A stretch of DNA of 64,000 nucleotides, from NCBI RefSeq assembly GCF_000214175.1, contig NC_015564.1, positions 2,046,001 to 2,110,000 on the forward strand, in the 5' to 3' direction. The translations under genes and the position numbers were made by a program. The stretch is from Hoyosella subflava DQS3-9A1. Lineage in GTDB: Bacteria > Actinomycetota > Actinomycetes > Mycobacteriales > Mycobacteriaceae. Positions 45,383 to 55,085 of the stretch are shown here, piece after piece; within the stretch, counting starts at the first letter, position 1; every line of letters begins with the position of its first letter. The notes below the pieces were generated by a model, which was not told where the DNA came from, did not search any database, and was given only the letters and a program-made list of their open reading frames with translations.

Positions 45383-46942
45383 ATGGGACACGGTCACAGT
45401 GAGCTTCCATCCGTTGATCAGGTTCGCGACCGAGCAGGTGACGCGCTCGCACGTTGCGGCGTAACGCTGCGGTCGTCACTTCAGGAAGGGTCGGACAGCG
45501 TTGCGCTCCTCACAGTGCGGACGCCCATCAACGGTGCTGTAGTCGCCGAAATACCGGCGGTATCCGTGAGCGATGTCCAGGCGGCTGTCGCCGCGGCAAC
45601 CGAAGCGTTCATCGACTGGCGTGTGACTCCGGCACCAGCACGTGGGGAAGTAGTGCGCCGGTTCGGCGAAAATCTCCGCGAACACAAAAACGATCTCGCT
45701 GAACTCGTCACGCTCGAAGCCGGGAAGATCGAATCGGAAGCTCGGGGCGAAGTGCAGGAAATGATCGACGTGTGTGACTTCGCGGTGGGTTTGTCACGCC
45801 AGTTATATGGGCTCACAATGGCATCCGAGCGGCCAGGGCACCGGCTCATGGAGACGTGGCACCCTCTCGGCGTCACCGCCGTCATCACGGCATTCAATTT
45901 TCCGGTCGCGGTGTGGGCGTGGAACACTGCCATCGCGCTGGTGTGTGGCAACCCAGTGGTATGGAAGCCGTCGGAACAGACTCCGCTGACTGCGCTCGCC
46001 TGTGACTCATTGCTGAAAAAGGCCTTCGCGGAGACTCGAACGGACCCGCGTCTGCATTCCGTCCTCCCTGGCGGACGCGCCGTTGGCGAAGCTCTCATTG
46101 ATGACACGCGGACAGCTCTCGTGAGCGCGACAGGGTCAGTGCGGATGGGCAGGGAAGTGGCGCCACGGGTCGCGGCGCGCTTCGGGAAGACGTTGCTTGA
46201 ACTTGGGGGTAATAACGGTGCGATCGTCGCTCCCACGGCGGACATTGATCTCGCGGTGCGGGGCATCGTGTTTGCTGCGGCGGGGACAGCGGGACAGCGA
46301 TGCACCACGTTGCGCAGGCTGATCGTGCACGAATCTATCGCCGACGAAGTCACGGAGCGCGTCGCCAAGGCGTACAGCACGCTGCGCATCGGGAACCCAT
46401 TCTCGTCGGGTGTCCTCGTCGGCCCGCTCATCGGCGGAAACTCCTATGACGCGATGACGGCTGCACTGCAGCAAGCGCAGAGCAGCGGCGGCGAAGTGTT
46501 GTGCGGGGGTGAGCGTCACTACGCCGAGGAAGCCCCGGACGCGTATTACGTTTCGCCAGCACTTGTACGGATGCCCGGCCAGGCGCCCATCGTCCACGAG
46601 GAGACCTTCGCGCCCATCCTGTACGTGATGACCTACACCGAATTCGATGAGGCGATCGCACTGCATAATGCCGTGCCACAGGGACTCGCCTCGGCTGTGT
46701 TCACCAACGATGTGCGTGAAGCGGAAACATTCCTGTCCGCTGCGGGATCCGATTGCGGGATCAGCAACGTCAACATCGGGACCTCAGGGGCTGAAATCGG
46801 CGGCGCGTTCGGCGGCGAGAAACACACCGGCGGAGGCCGTGAATCGGGATCGGACGCGTGGAAGGCCTACATGCGGCGCGCCACGAACACGATCAACTAC
46901 TCGCGTGAACTTCCGCTGGCGCAAGGCGTTGAATTCGGTTGA
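45383..46942 (+). CDS. Aldehyde dehydrogenase, ALDH7/piperideine-6-carboxylate dehydrogenase type
   Basis: A 519-residue NAD-dependent dehydrogenase resembling ALDH7 (antiquitin-like), which oxidises the semialdehyde of lysine breakdown. Catalytic Glu lies in LLELGGNNGAIV and catalytic Cys in AGTAGQRCTTLRRL; the NAD region has VITAFNFPVAVWAWNTAIA and VSATGSVRMGREV. The C-terminal GTSGAEIGGAFGGEKHTGGG is typical of the subgroup. Lysine catabolism is likely but no other lysine gene is visible here. Confidence 0.88.
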   Translation: MGHGHSELPSVDQVRDRAGDALARCGVTLRSSLQEGSDSVALLTVRTPINGAVVAEIPAVSVSDVQAAVAAATEAFIDWRVTPAPARGEVVRRFGENLREHKNDLAELVTLEAGKIESEARGEVQEMIDVCDFAVGLSRQLYGLTMASERPGHRLMETWHPLGVTAVITAFNFPVAVWAWNTAIALVCGNPVVWKPSEQTPLTALACDSLLKKAFAETRTDPRLHSVLPGGRAVGEALIDDTRTALVSATGSVRMGREVAPRVAARFGKTLLELGGNNGAIVAPTADIDLAVRGIVFAAAGTAGQRCTTLRRLIVHESIADEVTERVAKAYSTLRIGNPFSSGVLVGPLIGGNSYDAMTAALQQAQSSGGEVLCGGERHYAEEAPDAYYVSPALVRMPGQAPIVHEETFAPILYVMTYTEFDEAIALHNAVPQGLASAVFTNDVREAETFLSAAGSDCGISNVNIGTSGAEIGGAFGGEKHTGGGRESGSDAWKAYMRRATNTINYSRELPLAQGVEFG

Positions 46943-46945
46943 GCC

Positions 46946-47902
46946 TCAGTCACCCTCGCCTGCGAGTGCGCTCGTGAGGCGCGCGATCGCATTCTCGATG
47001 CCGTAGTCCTGCGCCACCTCGGCGACCCGGCGACGGTCAGAGGGGGCCGAAGGCAGCGCGTCCTCCCTTGAGAACGCGACGGGCGCATCCGTCGCAACCC
47101 GGACGACGGGAACCGCGGCAGCGATATATTCGGCCGCCGCGCCGATCTTCGCCCGGACTCCGGTGGCGAGTGTGCTCGATGGGTCGGCCGCAGCAGCGAC
47201 CAGAGCTTCGAGCGAGCCGAACTCGAGGAGAAGTTTCGAGGCTGTTTTCTCGCCGATACCCGCCACGCCGGGCAGTCCGTCTGAGGGGTCGCCGCGCAGA
47301 AGGGCAAGTTCCGCATAGGCAGCCCCGGCACGTTCGGCGGGAACGCCGTATTTGCGCGCAACTTCAGCGGGCCCGAAAAGTTCTGCTTTGGCCAGACCTC
47401 GTCCGACATAGAGCACGCGTACAGGCACCGGCTCATCGCGCACGACCTGGAGAAGGTCACGGTCGCCGCTCACCACGATGACCGGGTCCGTCGTCTCCCT
47501 CGCGGCGAGAGTGCCGAGTACGTCGTCGGCCTCGTAGCCGTCGGCGCCAGCTGTTGCGATTCCGAAGGCATCGAGCACGTCGAGGATCATGTCGACCTGT
47601 GGTGTGAGCGAGTCAGGCACCTCTTCCACATCGACCTCGCCAGGTTCTCTGGCTGCCTCCTCAACACGGTGTGCCTTATACGAAGGGATCGCCGCAACAC
47701 GGAAGTCCGGCCGCCAGTCATTGTCTAAGCAGACTACGAGCCGGCGCGGTCGGTGAGCACGAACCAGCGCAGCCACCATGTCAGTGAATCCCCGGACCGC
47801 ATTGACCGGCCGTCCGTCGGGTGCCGTCAGGGACTCAGGCAGTCCGTAGAACGCGCGGAACCAGAGTCCAGCGCCGTCAAGGAGCATCACGGGAGCAGTC
47901 AC
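46946..47902 (-). CDS. 5'-3' exonuclease (Pol I N-terminal/FEN-like)
   Basis: A 318-residue PIN-like nuclease: [68 protein letters not shown] and the helix-hairpin-helix [20 protein letters not shown], giving the acidic residues and H3TH of the flap nuclease family. GTG 47902 matches the known start pattern ([10 protein letters not shown]); the frame is open much further into the next gene. It has no polymerase domain; it is the stand-alone type (Rv2090-like), acting on flaps or RNA primers. Confidence 0.9.
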   Translation of the reverse strand: MTAPVMLLDGAGLWFRAFYGLPESLTAPDGRPVNAVRGFTDMVAALVRAHRPRRLVVCLDNDWRPDFRVAAIPSYKAHRVEEAAREPGEVDVEEVPDSLTPQVDMILDVLDAFGIATAGADGYEADDVLGTLAARETTDPVIVVSGDRDLLQVVRDEPVPVRVLYVGRGLAKAELFGPAEVARKYGVPAERAGAAYAELALLRGDPSDGLPGVAGIGEKTASKLLLEFGSLEALVAAAADPSSTLATGVRAKIGAAAEYIAAAVPVVRVATDAPVAFSREDALPSAPSDRRRVAEVAQDYGIENAIARLTSALAGEGD

Positions 47903-47982
47903 GTCCACGTATCTTGCCAGGGAACAAGATTCTTTGCGTGTCCGGTGCGCATAGACGCTCCGTTGGTGCTGGTTAGGAAGGC

Positions 47983-47988
47983 TAGGCT
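47983..47988 (+). promoter_or_regulatory. -10 element for leaderless peptidase transcript
   Basis: TAGGCT ends 7 bases before the ATG at 47996. Confidence 0.5.
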
Positions 47989-47995
47989 GGCACGC

Positions 47996-49129
47996 ATGAG
48001 CGACACCACCGGTGCCCCGAACGCATTCCCTCCCGAGGTGTATGCCCAGCGGCTGCGCATGGCGCAACGCCAAGCGGCTGCGGCTGGCCTCGCGGGCATA
48101 CTGATCACTCCCGGCCCCGACCTGCAGTATCTCGCCGGATCGCGCATGACATCGTTCGAACGACTCACCTGTCTGGTGTTACCGACAGGCCGCGACCCTG
48201 TCATCGTCGTGCCGCGGCTGGAAGTCGCGGCGCTGCGCGGCTCACCGATTGATGAGCTGGGTATTGAGATGCTGCCCTGGGTCGACGGAGACGATCCATA
48301 CGGGCTCGTCCGTCAGACCGTGGGCAACACTGGCCGTATCGCGGTGGCAGATGCAATGCCCGCATTGCACCTCGTTCCGCTCGCTGCGCAGTCCTCGCAT
48401 CCGTTCGAGCTGGCGACACCAGTGCTGCGGGAACTTCGGATGATCAAAGACGACGCCGAAATCGCGGCGCTCCGTGCCGCAGGAGAAGCAATAGACCGCG
48501 TCCACGCCAGAATTCCGGAGATCCTGACAGCGGGGCGCACCGAAGCGGCCGTCGCAGCTGATATTTCCGCCGCGATCGTCGAGGAAGGTCATACGTCGGC
48601 AGCGTTTGTGATTGTGGGGTCAGGGCCGAATGGGGCTGACCCGCACCATGAGGTGTCCAGTCGTGTCATTGAACGCGGTGATGTCGTCGTCGTCGATATC
48701 GGCGGTCCGGTTCCTGCGGGCTACTTCTCGGACTGCACGCGGACGTACAGCGTGGGCGAGCCGAACAGCGAAGCCACCGAAAAAATCGGGATTCTGGAGG
48801 AAGCGCAGCGCGCCGCTGTTGCTGCGGTGCGTCCCGGCGCGACAGCGGGGGATATCGACGCAGCAGCGCGCGACCACCTGGCCGGGCACGGACTGTCCGA
48901 CTACTTCGTGCACCGGACCGGCCATGGGATTGGCTTGTCGGTCCATGAAGAGCCGTATATTCTTGCCGGCAGCAATCAGACATTACGGGCGGGAATGGCC
49001 TTCAGTGTGGAACCGGGGGTTTATCTGCCGGGAAAATGGGGAGCACGAATTGAAGACATTGTGGTGGTTTCAAACGACGGCGCCGTCACGCTCAACAACC
49101 AGCCACACGGATTGACAGTGCTGCCGTAA
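47996..49129 (+). CDS. M24-family Xaa-Pro peptidase
   Basis: A 377-residue dimetal aminopeptidase of the pita-bread fold. Metal ligands: [20 protein letters not shown] (two Asp), [16 protein letters not shown] (His), [20 protein letters not shown] (two Glu). The N-terminal creatinase-like domain (residues 1-140) includes [20 protein letters not shown]. The start ATG 47996 follows a -10 element directly, leaving 93 bases to the divergent exonuclease. It probably hydrolyses Xaa-Pro dipeptides. Confidence 0.93.
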   Translation: MSDTTGAPNAFPPEVYAQRLRMAQRQAAAAGLAGILITPGPDLQYLAGSRMTSFERLTCLVLPTGRDPVIVVPRLEVAALRGSPIDELGIEMLPWVDGDDPYGLVRQTVGNTGRIAVADAMPALHLVPLAAQSSHPFELATPVLRELRMIKDDAEIAALRAAGEAIDRVHARIPEILTAGRTEAAVAADISAAIVEEGHTSAAFVIVGSGPNGADPHHEVSSRVIERGDVVVVDIGGPVPAGYFSDCTRTYSVGEPNSEATEKIGILEEAQRAAVAAVRPGATAGDIDAAARDHLAGHGLSDYFVHRTGHGIGLSVHEEPYILAGSNQTLRAGMAFSVEPGVYLPGKWGARIEDIVVVSNDGAVTLNNQPHGLTVLP

Positions 49130-49131
49130 CG

Positions 49132-49899
49132 ATGCCCGCTCAGGACAGCAAGGAGCAGGATGTGGCCGGGAACGAGCAGCCACGCTATGCGCGGCTGATG
49201 CGCTTCGGGGCGCTGGCCGCTCTTGTTCTCGCGGCCATCACGGTGATCATCATTTTCGCGCGCGGTGAGGAAACTGTCGGGGAGCCAGGCTCTGCTGTCG
49301 GCACCCCGCACCCGACGACGTCGCTGGAAGATGAAACCCCACCACCCGGTACAGCGGACGGCGCGGTGCGCGTTCCCCTTGGTTATGCGGTTCCAGCCAG
49401 CCGCCCGGTTGTGACGATCGTCGAGGATTTCCTGTGTGAGGGTTGTCAGGATTTCGCACTAAGCTACGGCCCTGTACTGCGCGAACTATCGGAGCGAGGC
49501 GACGCTGCCGTCGAGTTCGTAGCCGTCGCCCACCCTGCCGGGCCAGATCAGTCCGCCGCACTCCGTATTGCAAACTCGACGCTCTGTGTGGCAAGTGACG
49601 ACATCGCCAATTGGCCAGCGTTCCGGGCGGGACTGTACGAGCAACTCGCGGCGGACGCCGATCTTCCTCTCGATGACGCGACGCTCATCGAAACCGCGCA
49701 TGTGTACGGCGCATCGCACGCTGTCGAAAATTGTGTCCGCGAACTCCGTTTCGCGGAACACATCCGCGAAACTACAGAGCGCTGGACCGCAGATGAGCCC
49801 GCCGAACTGCCCGTAGTCCTGATCAACGGTGAGCGGCACACGCCGGTGGGTCCGGGCTCATTCGCTGCGTCGGTCCGCGCGGCCGGAAACGAAAGCTGA
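49132..49899 (+). CDS. Membrane-anchored DsbA-like thioredoxin-fold protein
   Basis: A 255-residue protein with one N-terminal membrane helix (LMRFGALAALVLAAITVIII), a Thr/Pro-rich linker and an extracytoplasmic thioredoxin fold. The active motif is CEGC in VTIVEDFLCEGCQDFALSYG; a cis-Pro strand (LPVVLINGERH) is present. Further Cys in CVASDD and NCVREL could pair. Likely a disulfide oxidoreductase for exported proteins. Its last 42 bases overlap the convergent F420-type gene. Confidence 0.85.
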   Translation: MPAQDSKEQDVAGNEQPRYARLMRFGALAALVLAAITVIIIFARGEETVGEPGSAVGTPHPTTSLEDETPPPGTADGAVRVPLGYAVPASRPVVTIVEDFLCEGCQDFALSYGPVLRELSERGDAAVEFVAVAHPAGPDQSAALRIANSTLCVASDDIANWPAFRAGLYEQLAADADLPLDDATLIETAHVYGASHAVENCVRELRFAEHIRETTERWTADEPAELPVVLINGERHTPVGPGSFAASVRAAGNES

Positions 49900-50322
49900 A
49901 CCGCCGTGTGAGTCCCCGGTATCGCCGAAAAGGGAGCGAGAACCCAGGATTCGGGACACGGAGATCTCTATGACGACGCGCTTAGGATTGACGCGAGGCT
50001 GACGGTAGCGGTAGGCGTAGCGGTTCTCAGCGACTCGGACAGCCTCAGGCTCGCGGCGGACGACAGCGGGGCCCTCCAGGGCGAGCCAGCGCGCGCGCTC
50101 AACCTGGAAGACGGTCGCGTACCCGGTGCGCTCGACGTTGCGCACCTTCTGGCTGCCGTCACTCGTAATCACCCGAGCGATCCCCGCGTCGTGGTCCCAC
50201 GTGAAACCGACGGCCACTACGTGCGGCAGCCCATTGGAGCGCAGTGTCGTCAGCGACCCGAGGTGACGTTCGGTCAGGAAATCGAGAGCCTCTGAATTGA
50301 GGTCAGCAGGGGTGTGTGCCAT
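49858..50322 (-). CDS. F420/FMN-binding split-barrel (PPOX) oxidoreductase, Rv2074-like
   Basis: A 154-residue split-barrel flavin/F420 protein: FLTERHLGSLTTLRSNGLPH then VAVGFTWDHDAGIARVITSD and SQKVRNVERTGYATVFQVER are the strands that contact the deazaflavin. The C-terminal ~25 residues (GDTGDSHGGSAF) look disordered. M. tuberculosis Rv2074, described as an F420H2-dependent biliverdin reductase, sits next to an SDR and cobL in the same way. ATG 50322 is used; the longer frame would run into the SDR gene. Confidence 0.82.
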   Translation of the reverse strand: MAHTPADLNSEALDFLTERHLGSLTTLRSNGLPHVVAVGFTWDHDAGIARVITSDGSQKVRNVERTGYATVFQVERARWLALEGPAVVRREPEAVRVAENRYAYRYRQPRVNPKRVVIEISVSRILGSRSLFGDTGDSHGGSAFVSGRADRRSE

Positions 50323-50329
50323 GCCGCCC

Positions 50330-50335
50330 ACGGTA
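50330..50335 (-). promoter_or_regulatory. -10 element for leaderless PPOX-type transcript
   Basis: TACCGT on the minus strand ends 7 bases before the ATG at 50322. Confidence 0.45.
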
Positions 50336-50341
50336 GTCGAG

Positions 50342-50347
50342 CACACT
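50342..50347 (+). promoter_or_regulatory. Possible -10 element for SDR-cobLMK operon
   Basis: CACACT, a weak -10, ends 6 bases before the GTG at 50354; back to back with the promoter of the PPOX-type gene. Confidence 0.3.
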
Positions 50348-50353
50348 AGAGAC

Positions 50354-51139
50354 GTGACTATCTTGCAGGTGAAGCGGCAGCACCGAGCACCGGATCCCGG
50401 TGCAGTGGTGATCTTCGGGGGCCGCAGTGAAATTGGATTGGAGGTCGCTGCACGACTGGCGCCAGGCCGCACCGTGGTCCTTGCGGCGCGTGCCCGTGCC
50501 GAGGGTGCTCCTCTTGCAGACGAGGCCGACCAGGTGCGGGCGGCGGGTGCTGAGCGCGTCATTACCATTGATTTCGACGCAGACGACATCTCCCGTCACG
50601 GGGAGGTGCTCAACCAGATTGTTGATGAAGTAGGTCTGATCGGGGTATCTGTACTGGCCTTCGGGATCCTCGGTGACCAGGGACGGGCCGAAGCCGATGC
50701 GGAGCATGCAGTGCAGATCGTGCACACCGATTATGTGGCGCAGATCAGTCTGCTGACTCACCTTGCCGTGGCACTCCGCGCTCAGGGAAGCGGCCACATA
50801 GTCGTCTTCTCATCGGTGGCAGGCATGCGCGCGCGCCGCGCCAACTACGTATACGGATCAGCGAAAGCGGGGCTCGACGCCTTCGCGAGCGGGCTCGGTG
50901 ATGCTCTCTACGGGAGCGGTGTTCATCTGTTGCTGGTGCGTCCGGGTTTCGTCATCGGACGGATGACTGAGGGCATGGATCCGGCACCCTTGTCGAGTAC
51001 ACCGCCACAGGTAGCCGACGCGGTACACAAGTCGATCCTGCGGCGCCGTGGACGCGTATGGGTGCCGAATGCGCTTCGCTTGTTGTTCGCCGTGCTGCGG
51101 TATGTGCCCCAGCCGATCTGGCGGAGAATGCCCCGATGA
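50354..51139 (+). CDS. Short-chain dehydrogenase/reductase
   Basis: A 261-residue SDR: VVIFGGRSEIGLEVAARLAP (NAD(P)-binding), SGHIVVFSSVAGMRARRANY (catalytic Ser) and YVYGSAKAGLDAFASGL (Tyr-x-x-x-Lys). C-terminal basic segment ends RMPR. GTG 50354 is chosen because it lies directly after a promoter; the frame is open 57 bases upstream. cobL overlaps the stop (ATGA). The SDR-cobL linkage matches Rv2073c-Rv2072c, but a role in cobalamin synthesis is not established. Confidence 0.85.
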   Translation: MTILQVKRQHRAPDPGAVVIFGGRSEIGLEVAARLAPGRTVVLAARARAEGAPLADEADQVRAAGAERVITIDFDADDISRHGEVLNQIVDEVGLIGVSVLAFGILGDQGRAEADAEHAVQIVHTDYVAQISLLTHLAVALRAQGSGHIVVFSSVAGMRARRANYVYGSAKAGLDAFASGLGDALYGSGVHLLLVRPGFVIGRMTEGMDPAPLSSTPPQVADAVHKSILRRRGRVWVPNALRLLFAVLRYVPQPIWRRMPR

Positions 51140-52350
51140 CCAAGCGGATTGCTGTCGTCGGTATCGGCGCTGACGGCTGGGCCGGACTGTCAGCCAAGGC
51201 GCGTCACACTATTGAGCAGGCTCGGGTACTCGTGGGGTCTGGCCGCCAGCTTGCGCTCGTGCCGGACTTGGGGCAGGAACGCATCGCGTGGCCCTCACCG
51301 CTCATGCCTGCGCTGCCAGGTCTGCTTCACGCGCACCGGGACTCGGGCCTGTGTGTGCTCGCGAGTGGGGACCCGATGTTCCACGGCATCGGTGTGACAC
51401 TGGCGCGGATCGCTGGACCTGAGGGTTTGAATGTTGTTCCGCATGTCTCGTCAGCATCGCTCGCGTGCGCACGGCTGGGCTGGCCATTGCACGAAACCCC
51501 GGTGGTGAGCCTGGTCAACCGAGATGTTTCGAGCCTCGTGCCCGAATTGACGCAGGGCCGGAAGCTGCTCGTTCTGAGCGAGGATGAGCACACGCCGGCT
51601 GAGGTGGCGAAGCTCCTCACCGGTCACGGGTACGGTTCGTCGTTGGTGACAGTGCTCGAGCGGCTCGGCGGGCCTGACGAGCATGTCGTGGAAGGTACCG
51701 CGCAGCTGTGGTCTCATGGCACCGGCCACAGCCTCAACATCGTCGCGATCGAGGTTGCGGGGACGATGCCAGCGCGGCTTACGCGCATCCCAGGGCTGCC
51801 CGACGCGGTCTACGGGGAGGACGGCCAGCTGACGAAGCAGGAAATGCGTGCGCTCACGCTGTCAGCATTGGCCCCCGCACCGGGCGAACTGCTGTGGGAC
51901 GTCGGCGCGGGGTCCGGAAGCATCGCGATCGAGTGGATGCGATCGCACCCACTGTGCCGCGCGGTAGCCTTCGAATCTGACGCTGACCGGGTGCCGCGGA
52001 TCAAACGCAACGCGGAGCAACTCGGCGTCCCGGGTCTGGTGATCGCCGCAGCCGCACCACAGAGTTTCAGCGAACTGGCCCCGCGAGTGGCTGCACCTGA
52101 CGCGATCATGGTAGGCGGCGGGGTGACCCAAGATGGCCTGCTCGACGCCTGCTGGAGTCGCCTTCCACCAGGCGGCAGAATGGTGGTCAACGCGGTCACA
52201 GCGCAGTCAGAGACGCTGCTCCTGGACTGGTTTACACGCTGTGGGGGATCAATGCGGAAACTGCAGGTGTACCGTGCGGCTCCGCTCGGCGAATTCACCG
52301 CCTGGCGTCCACAGCTGCCGGGTACGCAATGGATAGGAACTAAACCATGA
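51136..52350 (+). CDS. cobL: Precorrin-6Y C5,15-methyltransferase/decarboxylase CobL
   Basis: A 404-residue bifunctional enzyme. N-terminal CbiE-like domain (IAVVGIGADGWAGLSAKARH, residues 4-23; ASGDPMFHGIGVTLAR) methylates C5; C-terminal CbiT-like domain (LLWDVGAGSGSIAIEWMRSH) decarboxylates and methylates C15. It acts near the end of corrin ring formation, producing precorrin-8X, the substrate of CobH at 61764. Start ATG overlaps the SDR stop; its stop overlaps cobM by four bases. Confidence 0.95.
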   Translation: MTKRIAVVGIGADGWAGLSAKARHTIEQARVLVGSGRQLALVPDLGQERIAWPSPLMPALPGLLHAHRDSGLCVLASGDPMFHGIGVTLARIAGPEGLNVVPHVSSASLACARLGWPLHETPVVSLVNRDVSSLVPELTQGRKLLVLSEDEHTPAEVAKLLTGHGYGSSLVTVLERLGGPDEHVVEGTAQLWSHGTGHSLNIVAIEVAGTMPARLTRIPGLPDAVYGEDGQLTKQEMRALTLSALAPAPGELLWDVGAGSGSIAIEWMRSHPLCRAVAFESDADRVPRIKRNAEQLGVPGLVIAAAAPQSFSELAPRVAAPDAIMVGGGVTQDGLLDACWSRLPPGGRMVVNAVTAQSETLLLDWFTRCGGSMRKLQVYRAAPLGEFTAWRPQLPGTQWIGTKP

Positions 52351-53096
52351 CGGTGTATTTCATCGGTGCCGGACCTGGCGCCGCAGATCTCATCACCGTG
52401 CGCGGCCAGCGCCGCATCGCGGAGTCTGCGGTCTGCTTGTACGCGGGATCCCTCGTCCCGGCGGAGCTTCTTGACCTTTGCCCGGAGAACGCCGTGAAGG
52501 TTGATACCGCCCGAATGAGTCTGCCCGACATTGTGGAGCGCATCATCGCTGCGGACCGCGATGGCCACGATGTGGCGCGCGTACATTCAGGTGATCCGTC
52601 GATCTACAGCGCCGTCGCGGAGCAAGTCCGTCGGCTTGAACAGGCCGGAATTGAGTACGAAATCGTCCCCGGCGTACCGGCATTCGCAGCCGCGGCAGCC
52701 GCACTTGGCCGCGAACTCACCGTCCCCGGGGTGGGACAGACTGTAATCCTGTCACGCATCGCGGTCGACGCGACCGCAATGCCTCCGGGCGAAGAGCTGC
52801 GGAACCTCGCGCAGACTCGCACCACGCTCGTGCTGCACCTCGCGGTCGGACACATCGACCGCGTCGTGTCGGAACTGCTCCCGTCGTATGGCCCGGATTG
52901 TCCCGTGGCGGTGGTTGCGTTCGCGAGCCGGCCGGACGAAAAAATTGTCCGTGGGACGCTCGGCACGATTGCTGACGCTGTTCACGCACAGGAGATCCGG
53001 CGGACCGCTGTAATCATCGTCGGCCGAGTGCTCGCCGCCGAGGGCTTCCCGGACAGTTACCTGTACTCAGTGGCGCGGACGCGGACAACGCACTGA
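52347..53096 (+). CDS. cobM: Precorrin-4 C11-methyltransferase CobM
   Basis: A 249-residue tetrapyrrole methylase with GAGPGAADLITVRGQRRIAE, VARVHSGDPSIYSAVAEQVR and EYEIVPGVPAFAAAAAALGR, the sites for AdoMet and the corrin. It is the SUMT-fold enzyme after CobJ. The stop shares its last A with the cobK start. Confidence 0.95.
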   Translation: MTVYFIGAGPGAADLITVRGQRRIAESAVCLYAGSLVPAELLDLCPENAVKVDTARMSLPDIVERIIAADRDGHDVARVHSGDPSIYSAVAEQVRRLEQAGIEYEIVPGVPAFAAAAAALGRELTVPGVGQTVILSRIAVDATAMPPGEELRNLAQTRTTLVLHLAVGHIDRVVSELLPSYGPDCPVAVVAFASRPDEKIVRGTLGTIADAVHAQEIRRTAVIIVGRVLAAEGFPDSYLYSVARTRTTH

Positions 53097-53833
53097 TGCG
53101 GGTGCTGATCCTGGGCGGGACTGGGGAATCCAGAGCCCTGGCGCGACGGCTCCAGGAAGAGTACGAGGTGGTGTCGTCGCTGGCTGGCCGACTGGCAGAT
53201 CCAGTCTTGCCGGATGGAAGGGTGCGGATCGGGGGGTTCGGCGGTGCGGAGGGGCTGACGGCCTGGCTGCGCGAGCAGCGCATCGGTGCGGTGCTTGACG
53301 CGACGCATCCGTTTGCGCAGGGGATTACTACCAACGCGGTTGCAGCGGCCCGGGCAGCGCGGACACCACTACTTGTGGTGCATCGGCCGCCCTGGCTGCC
53401 TGGGCGCGAAGACACTTGGGAAGCCGCGGACTCCATGGACGACGCGTGCGCGCGGGCGGCCCGCTTCGGTCAGCCTGTCTTCCTCACTATCGGGCGGCAG
53501 GAGATGCGGTCATTCACGGCCTTGCGGTCAGTGGTCGCGCGGGTGATCGATCCGCCCGGGTGGGACCTTCCTGGCGGGTGGCACCTCATCACCCAGCGGG
53601 GCCCGTTCCGTGCCAGCGACGAGCGTTCTCTGATGGAGCACTTTCGCATCGGTGTACTGGTGACCAAGAACAGCGGCGGTGAGCAGACATACGCGAAACT
53701 TGCCGCCGCGCGCGAGCTTGGCATCCCTGTTGTGATGGTGCGGCGGCCCGCCTTACCCCTGGGAACGGCCGCGGTTTCTTCCACGCGTGCAGCGGTGCGC
53801 TGGGTGAAAGCCGTGTCACGCGAACTCTGCTGA
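53096..53833 (+). CDS. cobK: Precorrin-6A reductase CobK
   Basis: A 245-residue NADPH-dependent reductase: MRVLILGGTGESRALARRLQ (nucleotide-binding), VLDATHPFAQGITTNAVAAA, GLTAWLREQRIGAVLD and, late, VTKNSGGEQTYAKLAAAREL with the conserved Lys. It reduces precorrin-6A to 6B, the substrate of CobL upstream. Last gene of the cobLMK unit. Confidence 0.95.
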   Translation: MRVLILGGTGESRALARRLQEEYEVVSSLAGRLADPVLPDGRVRIGGFGGAEGLTAWLREQRIGAVLDATHPFAQGITTNAVAAARAARTPLLVVHRPPWLPGREDTWEAADSMDDACARAARFGQPVFLTIGRQEMRSFTALRSVVARVIDPPGWDLPGGWHLITQRGPFRASDERSLMEHFRIGVLVTKNSGGEQTYAKLAAARELGIPVVMVRRPALPLGTAAVSSTRAAVRWVKAVSRELC

Positions 53834-53883
53834 TTGTTATTGGCCCGTCGTCGCGCTGGAGTCTGCTTGTGGCCTGCACCACA

Positions 53884-53889
53884 TAGTGT
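53884..53889 (+). promoter_or_regulatory. -10 element for leaderless DUF218 transcript
   Basis: TAGTGT ends 7 bases before the GTG at 53897. Confidence 0.45.
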
Positions 53890-53896
53890 GACCGGG

Positions 53897-54943
53897 GTGA
53901 CTCATGTGTCTAGAGTGGCCAAAGTTGGCCTAGTGACGGTATCTGCCGTTGCCTGTGCAGCGTTGGGCGGGAATGCCACGTCGACGCTTCCGCCTGCCGG
54001 TTCCGCGAACGTGGTCCACGTCTCGACCGAGATGGATGCCGCTGGTCTTTACAACCGAGCGCAAGTGAAGTTCGCCGCGCATGATGCTGCTGGCGGACTC
54101 GCCGACCTCAAGAGCATGCTGGCCATGACGTCCAGCGATGCTGACGCGCTGGCGCTGCAGGCAATCTGGTCAGAGCAGATAGAGGACGCCGCGGCTCGCG
54201 ATGCGGCGCTCAGCAGGCTGAGCGACATCAACCCTGCTGCAGCGCTGACCGCGCGCAACGTCATCGATGGTGTTAACGCTGCGGCACAGATTGTGCCGTC
54301 TACCCAGACCGTCGCCGCACCGTCATCGCCGACGGCAATCGTGATTCTCGGTTATGGGTTACGCGACGACGGCACTATGGCGGCGGAACTTGTCAATCGG
54401 CTTCAGGCCGGCTTGCGACAGGCCCACGCCACACCGGACATCCCGGTCTTCGTGACTGGTGGCGTTCCGAAAAGGGGAATTACCGAGGCTGCCGCGATGA
54501 AAGCGTGGCTACTCGTACATGGTGTGGCTGAATCACGCATCACCACCGAGGATCGGTCCACGTCGACGGTGACGAACGCACAGTACACCACGGAACTGCT
54601 AAGACAACGAGGTATCGCGGAGGCCATTCTCGTGACGTCGCCGAGTCATATCAGACGCGCCGCGGCTAACTTCGCGAGTGCCGGCACCAGGGTGACGGGT
54701 GCGGTTACCACCGCGACGGATCTGGACAAGTATCTGACCCCATACACGAGAGAACAGCAGGCTGGCATCAGGCTCGAAGCGACGCGTGCCGCAGGAATCC
54801 CGGTAACGAAGACCGGATCCGCTCAGCCGGACCCAGGCGGGGGTGCGCTGCCGGGCGCGGCTGACTTCGCAGGGCTCTCTGACGTCGTTGGCCGCTTTCT
54901 CGACCTCATTATGGAGTCCAGTGGTTCACTGTCGGCCCAGTAA
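53897..54943 (+). CDS. Exported DUF218 (SanA/ElyC/YdcF-like) protein
   Basis: A 348-residue protein. The N-terminus (VTHVSRVAKVGLVTVSAVAC AALGG) is a signal peptide or anchor. Residues ~40-125 are a helical region with a repeat-like pattern; the DUF218 core contains AIVILGYGLRDDGTMAAELV, VFVTGGVPKRGITEAAAM, STSTVTNAQYTTELLRQRGI and LVTSPSHIRRAAANFASAG, the family's phosphate- or sugar-nucleotide-binding-like blocks. Members act in envelope polysaccharide homeostasis. GTG 53897 follows a -10 hexamer; upstream TTG 53834 would abut cobK. Confidence 0.78.
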   Translation: MTHVSRVAKVGLVTVSAVACAALGGNATSTLPPAGSANVVHVSTEMDAAGLYNRAQVKFAAHDAAGGLADLKSMLAMTSSDADALALQAIWSEQIEDAAARDAALSRLSDINPAAALTARNVIDGVNAAAQIVPSTQTVAAPSSPTAIVILGYGLRDDGTMAAELVNRLQAGLRQAHATPDIPVFVTGGVPKRGITEAAAMKAWLLVHGVAESRITTEDRSTSTVTNAQYTTELLRQRGIAEAILVTSPSHIRRAAANFASAGTRVTGAVTTATDLDKYLTPYTREQQAGIRLEATRAAGIPVTKTGSAQPDPGGGALPGAADFAGLSDVVGRFLDLIMESSGSLSAQ

Positions 54944-55085
54944 CCATGAGGTGCGGTGGTGAACGCGCAAGGGGACACGCGGGACTAATGTGATTTCTGA
55001 GAATTTTGAGATACTTCCGTACTCAAGATAACAATGTGGTTAATATAGCGACGCACCGTTAGCCTCCCGCTACCGAGAGGACGTT